Below, one piece after another: positions 27,251-35,685 of a DNA stretch of 64,000 nt. Origin of the DNA: an uncultured Thermoguttaceae bacterium (GTDB taxonomy: Bacteria > Planctomycetota > Planctomycetia > Pirellulales > Thermoguttaceae); NCBI GenBank assembly GCA_938042245.1, contig CALIRO010000040.1, forward strand, positions 1 to 64,000, in the 5' to 3' direction. Each line of letters begins with the position of its first letter. Position 1 is the first letter of the stretch. Made by a program: the position numbers and the translations under genes. The notes under the pieces are model-generated. The model did not search any database. It was not told the origin of the DNA and was given only the letters and a program-made list of their open reading frames with translations.

Positions 27251-27442
27251 CCCGCCTCCCTGGTCATCTCCGCAAAAGCGGAGATCCTCCCATGACAGGG
27301 GCACAGACACGAAGCTGCCGGGACTGCCGCTTTCGCGGGAATGACAATCAGAGAGGTCATTTTAGTTCCTGCCTCGGCTCTTACCGATTTACTCGGCGCA
27401 CAGTTCCATCGGGCAAACTGGCTTCAGAAGGGGAAGACCACT

Positions 27443-28351
27443 ATGGTTCGTGCGTTTCGGGATGTATTGCAAGAGAAGGATTTTGTGATTACGGCGGAGA
27501 TTGGCCCGCCCAAGGGCACTGATTTGAGTCGTCTGGTCCATCACATCGAGCTTTTGCGGGACCGGGTGGATGGACTGAATGTTACGGATAATCAGAGTTC
27601 GGTGATGCGGGTAAGTTCTTTGGCTGCCTGTCGGCTGATCGTCGAACACGGTGGGGAGCCAATTCTGCAACTGACTTGTCGGGACCGGAATCGGCTGGCG
27701 TTGCAATCGGAGTTGCTGTCGGCCTGGGTGCTGGGCGTGCGGAATGTGCTTTGTTTGACGGGCGATTATGTTACTGTGGGCGATCATCCGGAAGCCAAGC
27801 CGGTCTTCGACCTGGATAGCGTCCAACTGCTGCAGACGGTGCAGTGTTTGAATCAGGGACGGGATTTGGCTGGCAACAGTCTGGAAGGGGCGACCGATTT
27901 TCTGCCCGGTGCGGTAGTTACCCCGGAGGCTGATCCGTTGGAGCCCCAACTGATCAAGTTCGCCAAAAAGATTCGGGCTGGTGCCCGATTTTTCCAAACC
28001 CAGGCTATTTACGATTTGGATCGGTTTCGGCAGTTTATGGATCGGGCCCGGCAATGGTTGGCTCAGGCGCAGACAGGGCCGGTCAAGATTCTAGCCGGCA
28101 TGGTGCTTTTGACCTCCGCCAAGATGGCCCGATATATGAATGAGCATGTGCCTGGGGTGATGGTGCCGGAGGCGTTGATCCAGGAACTGGCCAGGGCGGA
28201 AAAAGGCAAGGCCCTGCAGGTGGGTATTGAGATTGCAGGTCGGCTGATTCGGCAGATTTACCAGGAGCGGCTCTGCGACGGGGTGCACATTATGGCCATT
28301 GGCCGGGAGGAACGGGTACCGGACATTTTGGCCGCTGCTGGGATCGGCTAG
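27443..28351 (+). CDS. metF: Methylenetetrahydrofolate reductase
   Basis: FAD enzyme that reduces 5,10-methylene-THF to 5-methyl-THF for methionine synthesis or the methyl branch of the Wood-Ljungdahl pathway. The 302-residue TIM barrel shows the catalytic Glu in TAEIGPPKGTD (E19), LNVTDNQSS, LQLTCRDRNR, NVLCLTGDY and the KIRAGARFFQTQAIYD strand. AAGGGGAAG before the ATG at 27443 sets the start; the frame is open further upstream, but only through repeat DNA. Its place after mvhD and metV suggests it works as the Hdr-coupled MetFV type rather than as a stand-alone NADH enzyme. Confidence 0.94.
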   Translation: MVRAFRDVLQEKDFVITAEIGPPKGTDLSRLVHHIELLRDRVDGLNVTDNQSSVMRVSSLAACRLIVEHGGEPILQLTCRDRNRLALQSELLSAWVLGVRNVLCLTGDYVTVGDHPEAKPVFDLDSVQLLQTVQCLNQGRDLAGNSLEGATDFLPGAVVTPEADPLEPQLIKFAKKIRAGARFFQTQAIYDLDRFRQFMDRARQWLAQAQTGPVKILAGMVLLTSAKMARYMNEHVPGVMVPEALIQELARAEKGKALQVGIEIAGRLIRQIYQERLCDGVHIMAIGREERVPDILAAAGIG

Positions 28352-28862
28352 GCTGTTGGATGGTTCTCCGATCCAGGCTAAGGGAGGGCCAGGTTCGGCT
28401 CAAGCAGCGGGGATTGTTTTGTTGATCGGAGGTTTCTCCTGACAAAAAGAGGAGAAGCCTAACCTTATTACCCCGTTGGGGGGGTGGCAAGTGGGGGTGG
28501 GGTGTTTCCAAGGCGAGGGATGGAAACAGGTTTGTAAATCTGGGTAATATAGACAAAATAAATAGGGTAATATAGATAAAAATAAATTGCCACGGGAAAA
28601 CTAGGCAGACCAGGAGTTGTAGATTCTCAATAAGGTCAGTATATTTTAGAAATTTCTGGCAGGTGGCAAAGGAAACGGCTTTCAGAAGCTGGCCAGAAGA
28701 CCCGCCTATGTCTGCTGTCTGCCCCGGGAAAGGGGATGCGCGTGCTTTGGCCCTCCAACGGGTGGGCTTTAGGCACCCGGTATTCTGCCCACGCTCGGTG
28801 GGCCCGGGGATGGACAGGCCGACGGAAGCCTTTCCATTACCTCCCTGAGTCCGAGAAAGCCG
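28352..28862. other. Spacer upstream of the fatty-acid cluster
   Basis: No gene is visible in 510 bp. It contains an imperfect hairpin (GGTTTCTCCT 28431-28440 with AGGAGAAGCC 28450-28459), AT-rich sequence, and the 23-bp tandem repeat listed separately. Confidence 0.5.
28542..28587. repeat. AT-rich 23-bp tandem repeat
   Basis: Two adjacent copies of GGGTAATATAGAYAAAATAA plus AT-rich tail, 28542-28564 and 28565-28587. They stand alone in an AT-rich island about 280 bp before the first fab gene and could be a regulator site or promoter DNA. Confidence 0.6.
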
Positions 28863-29393
28863 ATGCATTTTTTCTTAGTGGATCGAATTCTCCAGTTGGA
28901 ACCCGGTCGGCGGATCGTAGCCGTAAAAAATCTCTCCCTGGCCGAAGAATATCTGGCCGACCATTTTCCCCAGTTTCCTGTCATGCCCGGCGTGTTGATG
29001 CTGGAGGCGATGGTACAGGCAGGAGCCTGGTTGGTGCGGGCTACGGAGGATTTCCAGCACAGTATGGTAGTGCTCCGCCAGGCCAACAACATCAAATATG
29101 GCCGGTTCGTCGAACCAGGCCATCGGTTGCAGATCGAAGCCGAAATCATCGCACACACTGCGGAGGAAACCCGGCTGAAGGCCCAGGGAACGGTCGATGG
29201 GGAATTTGCGGTGGGAGGTCGGTTAGTGCTGGCCCGGTACAATCTGGCCGACAGCCAACCGCACCGAAAATACGCCGACGATTGGATCCGGAAAGAACTA
29301 CGCAAGAAATTTCGCTTTTTATATCCGGTAGGACTGGAAGGGGCGGTCCGGCCAGAAGTCAATCCAGCACCGCCCGCTTCCGACTCCATATGA
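28863..29393 (+). CDS. FabZ-like 3-hydroxyacyl-ACP dehydratase (first of two)
   Basis: Hot-dog-fold dehydratase that removes water from 3-hydroxyacyl-ACP. The catalytic pair is visible: H34 in ADHFPQFPVMPG and E48 in LMLEAMVQAGAW. At 176 residues it is about 25-30 longer than usual FabZ. The extra is a C-terminal tail with a basic RKELRKKFRF segment. Only a weak ribosome site precedes the ATG. It opens a same-strand cluster with fabG, a long acyl carrier protein, a second FabZ-like gene and fabF. Both dehydratases start with the same DR-x2-(Q/E)-x-E-x-GRR pattern, so they are paralogues. Confidence 0.87.
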   Translation: MHFFLVDRILQLEPGRRIVAVKNLSLAEEYLADHFPQFPVMPGVLMLEAMVQAGAWLVRATEDFQHSMVVLRQANNIKYGRFVEPGHRLQIEAEIIAHTAEETRLKAQGTVDGEFAVGGRLVLARYNLADSQPHRKYADDWIRKELRKKFRFLYPVGLEGAVRPEVNPAPPASDSI

Positions 29394-29482
29394 GCGGGTG
29401 GGCTTCGGAAAGGCAAAACGAGATTTGGAGCCTATCAAGCAGCCTTGAAATTAGAGAGGAGCTGGCAAAATAATCAGGTTCT

Positions 29483-29647
29483 GTAACATTTCAGCCGAAT
29501 GAAGCACCCTGTCCCTGCTGCGAACGCAGGAGTCCGGTTAGGCGGAGGGATTTTTTGCTTTTTGGACTGCCACCTAGGCGGGCATGACAGTGGAAGGCAT
29601 TTTTCTCCTACAAGACTGGCAGTTACGTCACTCGGTTGAAATGTTAC
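29483..29647. repeat. MITE-like element, copy B
   Basis: The best preserved ends of the family: left GTAACATTTCAGCCGAATGA, right TCACTCGGTTGAAATGTTAC, complementary at about 17 of 20 positions over a 165-bp element. It ends 36 bp before the fabG start codon, so fabG's leader begins within or at the element. Confidence 0.75.
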
Positions 29648-29683
29648 CTATTTTTAGTGGCGTTGCAAGAGGAAGGTGGACTG

Positions 29684-30424
29684 ATGCAGTTTCAGGGCAA
29701 GACAGCGATTGTAACTGGGGCGGCCCGTGGGATCGGCTTGGCGATTGCTCGTCGGTTGGCCGAGGGCGGCGCAACGGTGGTGATGGTGGATTTGCTGGAG
29801 CAGGCCTTACAGGAGGCGGCGGCCAGTCTGGCCCAGGCCCCAGGCGGCGTCCACTCCTTCGTTGTCAATGTTACGGACGAAAAGGCCGTGGAAAAATTAT
29901 TCGAGGATGTGCTGGCCAAAACCGGCAGAGTCGATATCCTGGTCAACAATGCGGGCATCACGCGGGACGGCCTGTTGGTGGCCATGAGCACCGAGGACTG
30001 GGACGCCGTGCTGAATGTCAATCTCAAAGGCACCTTCCTCATGACCAAATATGCCTGTCGGATTATGATGCGCCAGCGGAGCGGTCGAATCGTCAATATC
30101 GCCAGTGTGTCCGGCCTGATGGGCAATCCGGGCCAAGCTAATTACTCCGCCTCCAAAGCGGGGGTGGTAGGTTTTACCAAGACGGTAGCCCGGGAGATGG
30201 CGGGGCGGAATATCTGCTGCAATGCCGTTGCCCCAGGGTTTATCGATACGGAAATGACTCGGGTCCTGCCCGACAAAGCCAAAGAACGAGCACTGTCCCT
30301 AATCCCCTTAGGGCGCATGGGTACGGTGGATGATGTAGCCGCAGCCGTTTGTTTTCTAGCCAGCGATCAGGCCGGCTACATAACCGGCCAGGTTTTGGCC
30401 GTTGATGGGGGTATGGCCATGTGA
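29684..30424 (+). CDS. fabG: 3-oxoacyl-ACP reductase
   Basis: NADPH-dependent SDR that reduces 3-oxoacyl-ACP in fatty-acid elongation. Length 246. The cofactor motif TGAARGIG is at 11-18, NNAG at 88-91, and the active site is N113, S141, Y154 and K158 (YSASK). The C-terminal end AVDGGMAM is typical. AGAGGAAGGTGG precedes the ATG at 29684; the frame is open upstream only because it runs into the MITE-like element. It lies between a FabZ-like gene and an acyl carrier protein. Confidence 0.96.
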   Translation: MQFQGKTAIVTGAARGIGLAIARRLAEGGATVVMVDLLEQALQEAAASLAQAPGGVHSFVVNVTDEKAVEKLFEDVLAKTGRVDILVNNAGITRDGLLVAMSTEDWDAVLNVNLKGTFLMTKYACRIMMRQRSGRIVNIASVSGLMGNPGQANYSASKAGVVGFTKTVAREMAGRNICCNAVAPGFIDTEMTRVLPDKAKERALSLIPLGRMGTVDDVAAAVCFLASDQAGYITGQVLAVDGGMAM

Positions 30425-30571
30425 GGAGCGTGCGTGGAACTGCTTGGTTCTGCACGGCAGCCCCAGCCCCATTGCTCCACCAAACAATACAAGCATACAA
30501 AGGGACCTGTACACTGGTTTATAAAAGTACATAATCATTCCAAAGCGGTCTGAATTTTTGGGAGGTTCTAC

Positions 30572-30961
30572 ATGCCGACGAAAGAAGAAATCTATCAGAA
30601 GGTTCAAGCAGCACTAGTGGATGCGTTAGGAGTGGAACAGGAAGAAGTTACTCCGGAAGCCACGTTGGTGGGTGATCTGGGAGCCGAATCCATCGACTTT
30701 CTGGACATCGTGTTCCGGCTGGAAAAAGCCTTTGATATTAAAATCCCCCAAAACGAGTTGGTCCCCCAAGACATTCTTACCAATGCCCAATATGTCAAAG
30801 ATGGTCGGCTAACCCCAGAAGGTTTGGCTGCTCTTCAACAGCGAATTCCGTTTGTCGATCTGAGCAAATTTGCCGAAAACCCTGTGGTCCAGGATTTTCC
30901 GAATGTGATGACCGTGGGCGATATCTGCCGGTATGTCGAAATGAAACTGGGCGTGGCATAG
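30572..30961 (+). CDS. Extended acyl carrier protein
   Basis: Acyl carrier protein, with the phosphopantetheine Ser at 40 in DLGAESIDFLDIVFRLE. Ordinary ACP is about 77-80 residues; this one has 129. The extra length sits between the third helix region (NELVPQDIL) and a final helix (MTVGDICRYVEMKLGV), as a 45-residue insert that includes GLAALQQRIPFVDLSKF. Such long ACPs occur in planctomycete fatty-acid clusters, which suggests a dedicated acyl product, but this is inference. GGGAGG precedes the ATG. It is expected to be modified by a phosphopantetheinyl transferase encoded elsewhere. Confidence 0.9.
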   Translation: MPTKEEIYQKVQAALVDALGVEQEEVTPEATLVGDLGAESIDFLDIVFRLEKAFDIKIPQNELVPQDILTNAQYVKDGRLTPEGLAALQQRIPFVDLSKFAENPVVQDFPNVMTVGDICRYVEMKLGVA

Positions 30962-31230
30962 AAGATAGCCTGGCCCAGGTCCTTTGGGGTTGATTTTCTG
31001 CGGAAAGGCATAACCTGTCCTCGGGACGAAGGGGCCAAAAGTTACCTGCGGCGAACTCCCGCCTAAAGGGCCGAAGCGTTACGCACAACCCGTTACTCTC
31101 CCCGTCCAGAGGAAGCAGGTCCCCACAGCCAGGCGCCAACAAACGGGATTTTTCCTTGCTCGGCAAAGACACGCTTTAGTAGTTGGCGGACTGGTTCGGG
31201 CGGCGAGGTGTTCCAACAAGGTTTTCCCTC

Positions 31231-31761
31231 ATGCGGTGGTTTTGGATCGATCGGTTTTTGGAATTTGAGTGTGGACGCCGGGCCAAGGCGATTAAAAACA
31301 TCTCCTTGGCCGAGGAGCATCTGCAGGACCATTTTCCCGGCTATCCGGTGATGCCAGCCAGCCTGATTGTCGAAGGGGCGGCGCAAACGGGCGGTCTTTT
31401 AGTGGCCCAATGTTCCGATTTCCGGGAGAAGGTGGTCTTGGCTAAGGTAAGTTCAGCCCGATTTTACGCTGAAGCAGTGCCTGGTGACACGCTCATCTAT
31501 ACGGCTACGATCGAGGCGTTGCAAAAAGACGGCGCTTCCGTGCAGGTTACGGTACACCGGCAGGAGGAGCTTTTGGCGGAACTGCAACTGATGTTTGCCC
31601 ATTTGGATGGGGAATTTGCTGATAAAACTTTGTTCAAGCCAAAGACATTGCTGTTTTGGCTCCGTGCGTTGGGAACGTTCCAAGTAGGTCGGCTCCCAGA
31701 CGGCGGCCCCCTCCATGAACCCGACTGGATGCGCCAGGCCGAAGCCGCCGACCCCGATTAA
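31231..31761 (+). CDS. FabZ-like 3-hydroxyacyl-ACP dehydratase (second of two)
   Basis: Paralogue of the gene at 28863, again 176 residues with the catalytic H34 (QDHFPGYPVMP) and E48 (LIVEGAAQTGG). The C-terminal part is unrelated to the first copy beyond the hot-dog core and ends in an acidic tail. I chose ATG 31231 over the in-frame TTG at 31183, because the protein then aligns end to end with the first dehydratase. The two may act on different chain lengths, or one may be a partner or isomerase; the sequence cannot tell. Confidence 0.86.
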   Translation: MRWFWIDRFLEFECGRRAKAIKNISLAEEHLQDHFPGYPVMPASLIVEGAAQTGGLLVAQCSDFREKVVLAKVSSARFYAEAVPGDTLIYTATIEALQKDGASVQVTVHRQEELLAELQLMFAHLDGEFADKTLFKPKTLLFWLRALGTFQVGRLPDGGPLHEPDWMRQAEAADPD

Positions 31762-32099
31762 GAGTCCATCCCAAAAAGCCAATCCCGCCGTTTCCAACCC
31801 GCCCATTTTCCAGGCGGTGCTGGCTGATGCCGATTCGTTTTGGGATGGGTTCTAAACCGCGGTCGGTCTAGTACCTTCCCAGCGCCAACCTTTTAGGCGG
31901 TCAACGCCGTCTGTCAAGACGGCGCCGGCTCCGTCGGCACAGACTAAGTGACAATTCGGGCCGTCTAGACCGACTAAGCTACCTAGCGCCGTCTGTCAGA
32001 GACAAACCGATTTGCCTTCACCCGCATCAAGCCTGTGGAATCCACTAACTTCCTAAAACTTCCTCATGGGTTTTTCGCTAGCCAACCGAAGGCATGGTT
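31762..32099. other. Spacer before fabF with hairpins
   Basis: No gene is visible. It contains CCATCCCAAAA (about 31766) and its complement TTTTGGGATGG (about 31838), separated by roughly 60 nt, and a short GCCGTCT-GTCA-AGACGGC hairpin near 31910. A relative of the latter (ACCGTCT-AAC-AGACGGT) occurs near 40170. They may limit read-through from the second fabZ-like gene. Confidence 0.5.
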
Positions 32100-33383
32100 A
32101 TGGACCGACGTGTAGTGATTACTGGCATAGGTTGGGTAACCCCCTTAGGGGCCGATATAGAAGGTGTTTGGAAAGCACTTTTGGAAGGCCGATCAGGCGT
32201 GGATTATATTAGTCTTTTCGACGCCAGCCATTTCCCCACCAAAATCGCCGCCGAAGTGCGGAATTGGTCGATTGCGGAGGTAGGCGAAGATCCGGAGGAT
32301 TGGCGTCATCAAGGCCGACACACTCATTTTGCGGTCGGCGCCGCCAAAAAGGCAGTGGCCGATTCCGGCATCCTGGAGACCCGGCTGGACCCTAGCCGAT
32401 TTGGCGTCTATTTGGGCAGCGGCGAAGGCCAGCAGGATTTTCACCGCTTTAGCCAGATGATGGTGGCTGCTTTGGAAGGGGGACAATTTGATCTGGCCCG
32501 ATTCATGCGTAAAGGGCTGGAGGTGTTGCATCCGATGTCGGAGCTGGAGCAGGAGCCGAATATGCCGGCCGCCCATTTAGCCAGCCTGTTTGGCGCCGAA
32601 GGCCCGAACCTGAATTGCCTGACCGCTTGCGCCGCCAGCAGTCAAGCCATCGGCGAAGCCGCCGAAATCATCCGGCGCAATGAAGCCGATCTGATGTTGG
32701 CCGGCGGCGCCCATTCGATGATCCATCCGTTTGGGTTGACTGGTTTTAATCTGCTGACGGCCTTAAGCACCTACAATGAGGAGCCGACCAAGGCCTCCCG
32801 ACCGTTCGATCGGCGTCGGGACGGTTTTGTGCTGGGCGAGGGGGCAAGCATGGTGATCCTGGAGGAGCTGCAGCGGGCCAAACGCCGGGGGGCCAAGATC
32901 TACGGAGAGCTGATCGGGTATGGGTCGACGGCCGACGCCTTCAGAATAACAGATGTTCATCCAGAAGGACGAGGCGCCATTAGTTGCATGCGCCTGGCCC
33001 TCCAAGACGCCCGCTTGGCCCCCGATCAAATCGACTACATCAACGCCCACGGCACTAGCACCGCCATCAACGACCGAGTGGAAACCCTGGCCATCAAAGA
33101 GGTCTTCGGGCACCAAGCTTATAAAATCCCCGTCTCCAGCACCAAGAGCATGATGGGTCATTTAATCGCCGCGGCTGGCGCGACAGAACTGATCATATGT
33201 CTGCTGGCTATCCGGGACCAGATCTTGCCGCCGACGATCAACTACGAAGAGCCGGACCCCGATTGCGACCTGGATTATGTGCCGAATAAAGCCCGGCCCG
33301 CCCGATGCCATCGGGCCATGTCGAATAGTTTCGGTTTTGGGGGGCAAAACGTTACGCTTATCGTGGAACGGTTTACCGGCTGA
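32100..33383 (+). CDS. fabF: Beta-ketoacyl-ACP synthase II
   Basis: Condensing enzyme that extends acyl-ACP with malonyl-ACP. The thiolase-fold triad is present: C177 in LTACAASSQ, H317 in NAHGTSTAIND and H354 in SMMGHLIAAAG. Length is 427; an insert around 115-160 makes it slightly longer than E. coli FabF. Two ATGs lie 6 bp apart (32094 and 32100). GAAGG is spaced properly only from the second, so I use that. It is the last gene of the cluster. No fabD, fabH or enoyl reductase is in the window, so it is either an accessory pathway or depends on housekeeping enzymes elsewhere. Confidence 0.94.
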   Translation: MDRRVVITGIGWVTPLGADIEGVWKALLEGRSGVDYISLFDASHFPTKIAAEVRNWSIAEVGEDPEDWRHQGRHTHFAVGAAKKAVADSGILETRLDPSRFGVYLGSGEGQQDFHRFSQMMVAALEGGQFDLARFMRKGLEVLHPMSELEQEPNMPAAHLASLFGAEGPNLNCLTACAASSQAIGEAAEIIRRNEADLMLAGGAHSMIHPFGLTGFNLLTALSTYNEEPTKASRPFDRRRDGFVLGEGASMVILEELQRAKRRGAKIYGELIGYGSTADAFRITDVHPEGRGAISCMRLALQDARLAPDQIDYINAHGTSTAINDRVETLAIKEVFGHQAYKIPVSSTKSMMGHLIAAAGATELIICLLAIRDQILPPTINYEEPDPDCDLDYVPNKARPARCHRAMSNSFGFGGQNVTLIVERFTG

Positions 33384-33668
33384 GTGGCCGATGGCTCTAT
33401 TTCTGCCGAAGGGAGCAAAGACCGGCTCCCCGTTGAGAATCAAAATGATTCCGACTGCCAAGGCCTTTTCCAACCCGCTTTTAGTCTGTGGGAGGCTCTT
33501 GCTGGAGGAAGGCCTCTTTTGTAATTTGGTCTTTATCCGTGCTACTCAAATGCTTTCTGAGGATCGGGGGTAGTTGCCTCCGGCATAGGGAGGTTGGAGG
33601 AGATTGGTTCTGGCCTTCCGGAAGGGTAGAATAGGTTTGGCAGATGTGGCAAGCCGGAGCCTCCGGCG

Positions 33669-34871
33669 ATGAAGCCAGAGGAAAGCAGAGAAAGTAAATG
33701 TACATATGAACATCATAAAGTGGGCCAGGGGGATTCGGCTCCTTTGGAACACCCTTGCCAAGCGGTCCCGCCGGCGGAACTGTTGGACGAATTGGCCTTA
33801 GCCTTAGTACCTGGGGTGGGGCCTCGGACTCGGCAAAAACTGCTCGAATATTTTGGGTCGGTACGGGGGGTATTGGAGGCGTCGGCGGGGGAACTGGAAA
33901 AAGTGCCGGATATAGGACCCAAATTGGCCTCGGCGATTCGGTCGGCCCAAGATCGGCGTCAGGCGGAGCAGGTATGGGCCCTTTGCCAGCAGCACGGGGT
34001 GCGAGTGCTTCGGCTGGCCGATCCGGACTATCCGGAGCTGCTCAAGCAAATTGCCGATCCGCCGGCGGTGCTGTTTGTTCGGGGTCAGCTTTTCCCGAGG
34101 GATCGACTGGCCATTGCTATGGTGGGCACCCGGCATCCGAGTTTGTATGGGCTTCGGCAGGCGGAGCGGCTTGCCAGTAGTTTGGCCCGAGCAGGGCTTA
34201 CGATTATTAGCGGCTTGGCGCGGGGCATTGATGCGGCGGCGCATCGGGGGGCTTTAGCGGGTGGGGGACGAACCTTGGCGGTGCTAGCCCATGGTGTACT
34301 AGATATTTATCCACCTGAACATAAAGACCTTGCCGAACAGATTCTCACCCAAGGAGCCCTCCTGAGCGAAACTCCGCCGGGCGCAAAGCCCTTGGCGGGC
34401 ATGTTTCCGCAGCGGAATCGGCTCATTAGCGGCTTAGCGCTGGGAGTTCTGGTGGTCGAAGCGCCGCACCGCTCCGGAGCGTTGATTACCGCCCGCCATG
34501 CCGTGGAGCAAAATCGCGAAGTCTTTGCCGTTCCGGGCCGCATTGATGAACCCACCAGCCACGGCTGCCATCGCCTGATCCGGGAAGGTGCCAAACTGGT
34601 CGAATCGGCCGAAGATATCCTGGAAGAACTTGGTCCGTTGGTGCAGCCTACGCTGCGGCAGACCGGCCGACCCATTCACCATCCGGCAGAACTATTGCTC
34701 AATCCCACCGAACAAGCTGTCCTGGATGCCATCGGCACGGATCCGACCGACATTGACCAGATCGTTCGGGCTACCGGTCTGCCGGTGCCCAGGGTGCTAG
34801 CCACCCTCAGTGTGTTGGAAATGCGCCACTTGGTGCGCCGGGTGAGCGGCAGCAGTGTAACCAGGAGATAA
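33669..34871 (+). CDS. dprA: DNA processing protein DprA
   Basis: Binds incoming single-stranded DNA and loads RecA during natural transformation; also involved in recombination. The order is a helix-hairpin-helix/SAM-like N terminus (LVPGVGPRTRQKLLEYFG, then VPDIGPKLASAI), then the Rossmann-like core (MVGTRHPSLYG, IISGLARGIDAAAH, LAHGVLDIYPPEH, FPQRNRLISGLA, SGALITARHA) and a C-terminal winged-helix domain (about 335-400). Length 400 is normal. GGAG stands 9 nt before the ATG. It is convergent with purE, with no competence genes nearby. Confidence 0.95.
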   Translation: MKPEESRESKCTYEHHKVGQGDSAPLEHPCQAVPPAELLDELALALVPGVGPRTRQKLLEYFGSVRGVLEASAGELEKVPDIGPKLASAIRSAQDRRQAEQVWALCQQHGVRVLRLADPDYPELLKQIADPPAVLFVRGQLFPRDRLAIAMVGTRHPSLYGLRQAERLASSLARAGLTIISGLARGIDAAAHRGALAGGGRTLAVLAHGVLDIYPPEHKDLAEQILTQGALLSETPPGAKPLAGMFPQRNRLISGLALGVLVVEAPHRSGALITARHAVEQNREVFAVPGRIDEPTSHGCHRLIREGAKLVESAEDILEELGPLVQPTLRQTGRPIHHPAELLLNPTEQAVLDAIGTDPTDIDQIVRATGLPVPRVLATLSVLEMRHLVRRVSGSSVTRR

Positions 34872-34907
34872 ACTTATTTCCATCAATCCACCTGAGGGGG
34901 GTGCTTT

Positions 34908-35426
34908 TTAGGTTTGTCGGCTCCGTTGGGCTTGCAAACTGGCATGGGCGGCATGAACCTTTTCGACCAGCTTCTGCTTAAACTGGAGGAGTTTCTCTTG
35001 CAGCGCCGGTTGGCTGAGAGCCAGGATCTGCACGGCCAATAGGCCGGCATTGCGAGGACCCCCCGCATTGGTTCCTACAACGGCCACAGGCACATCGCCG
35101 GGCATCTGGACCATCGACAAAAGCGAATCCAAGCCGCCGGCCATTTCCGTGGGCACGGGAATGCCAATGACCGGCAGAATGGTATGGGCAGCTAGGACCC
35201 CGGCTAAATGGGCCGCTCCGCCTGCCGCCGCAATCAGCACCTTTAACCCCCGCTGCGCCGCCTGCCTCCCATACTCCGCCACCTCCACCGGCGTCCGATG
35301 AGCGCTCAAAACCGACACCTCATACCCAACGCCAAATTGCTCCAGCACCTCCGCTACCCCCTGGACCTTCGGCCAATCATTGGCACTGCCCACCACAATC
35401 CCAACCAACGTCACCTGTTCCGCCAT
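34908..35426 (-). CDS. purE: N5-carboxyaminoimidazole ribonucleotide mutase
   Basis: Purine biosynthesis enzyme that moves the carboxyl group of N5-CAIR to C4 of the imidazole ring. The active-site segments GSANDWPK (the usual form is GS-x-SDW, so Ser is replaced by Asn here), SAHRTP and AAGGAAHLAG are visible in 172 residues. I start at ATG 35426. The frame continues upstream for 84 codons, but this is translation of the MITE-like element that abuts the gene. No good ribosome site is visible, and purK is not adjacent. Confidence 0.92.
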   Translation of the reverse strand: MAEQVTLVGIVVGSANDWPKVQGVAEVLEQFGVGYEVSVLSAHRTPVEVAEYGRQAAQRGLKVLIAAAGGAAHLAGVLAAHTILPVIGIPVPTEMAGGLDSLLSMVQMPGDVPVAVVGTNAGGPRNAGLLAVQILALSQPALQEKLLQFKQKLVEKVHAAHASLQAQRSRQT

Positions 35427-35449
35427 GATCCACACACCCTTACTTTTTG

Positions 35450-35684
35450 CTACCATTTCAGCCAAATGATCCAGACCTGTTCCCGCTGCGAAAGCAGCCA
35501 TCCAGTTTTTTCGATGGATTTCTCCCTGGAGGACCTGCGGCAACTGATGGCCCGGCCAGGGCCGAAAGCAACAATCCAGTTTTTTCGAAGAATTTCTCCT
35601 CTCTGCACAGCCGCTTCGCCGGCAGTGACCCTCCGAGGCATTCTGCCTAAAAAAGGCTCCTACTTTACTCGGCGGCAATAGTTC
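35450..35684. repeat. MITE-like element, copy D
   Basis: A longer copy of about 235 bp, with ends resembling the family: left TACCATTTCAGCCAAATGA, right ending TACTCGGCGGCAATAGTTC. It has an internal near-duplication: CATCCAGTTTTTTCGATGGA near 35500 and AATCCAGTTTTTTCGAAGAA near 35570. It starts 24 bp upstream of the purE start codon and so must contain or displace the purE promoter. Confidence 0.6.
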
Positions 35685-35685
35685 A

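Noticed and set aside
35427-35678. 84-residue N-terminal extension of PurE
   Set aside because: It is a translation of the MITE-like element; the PurE family begins at the ATG at 35426.
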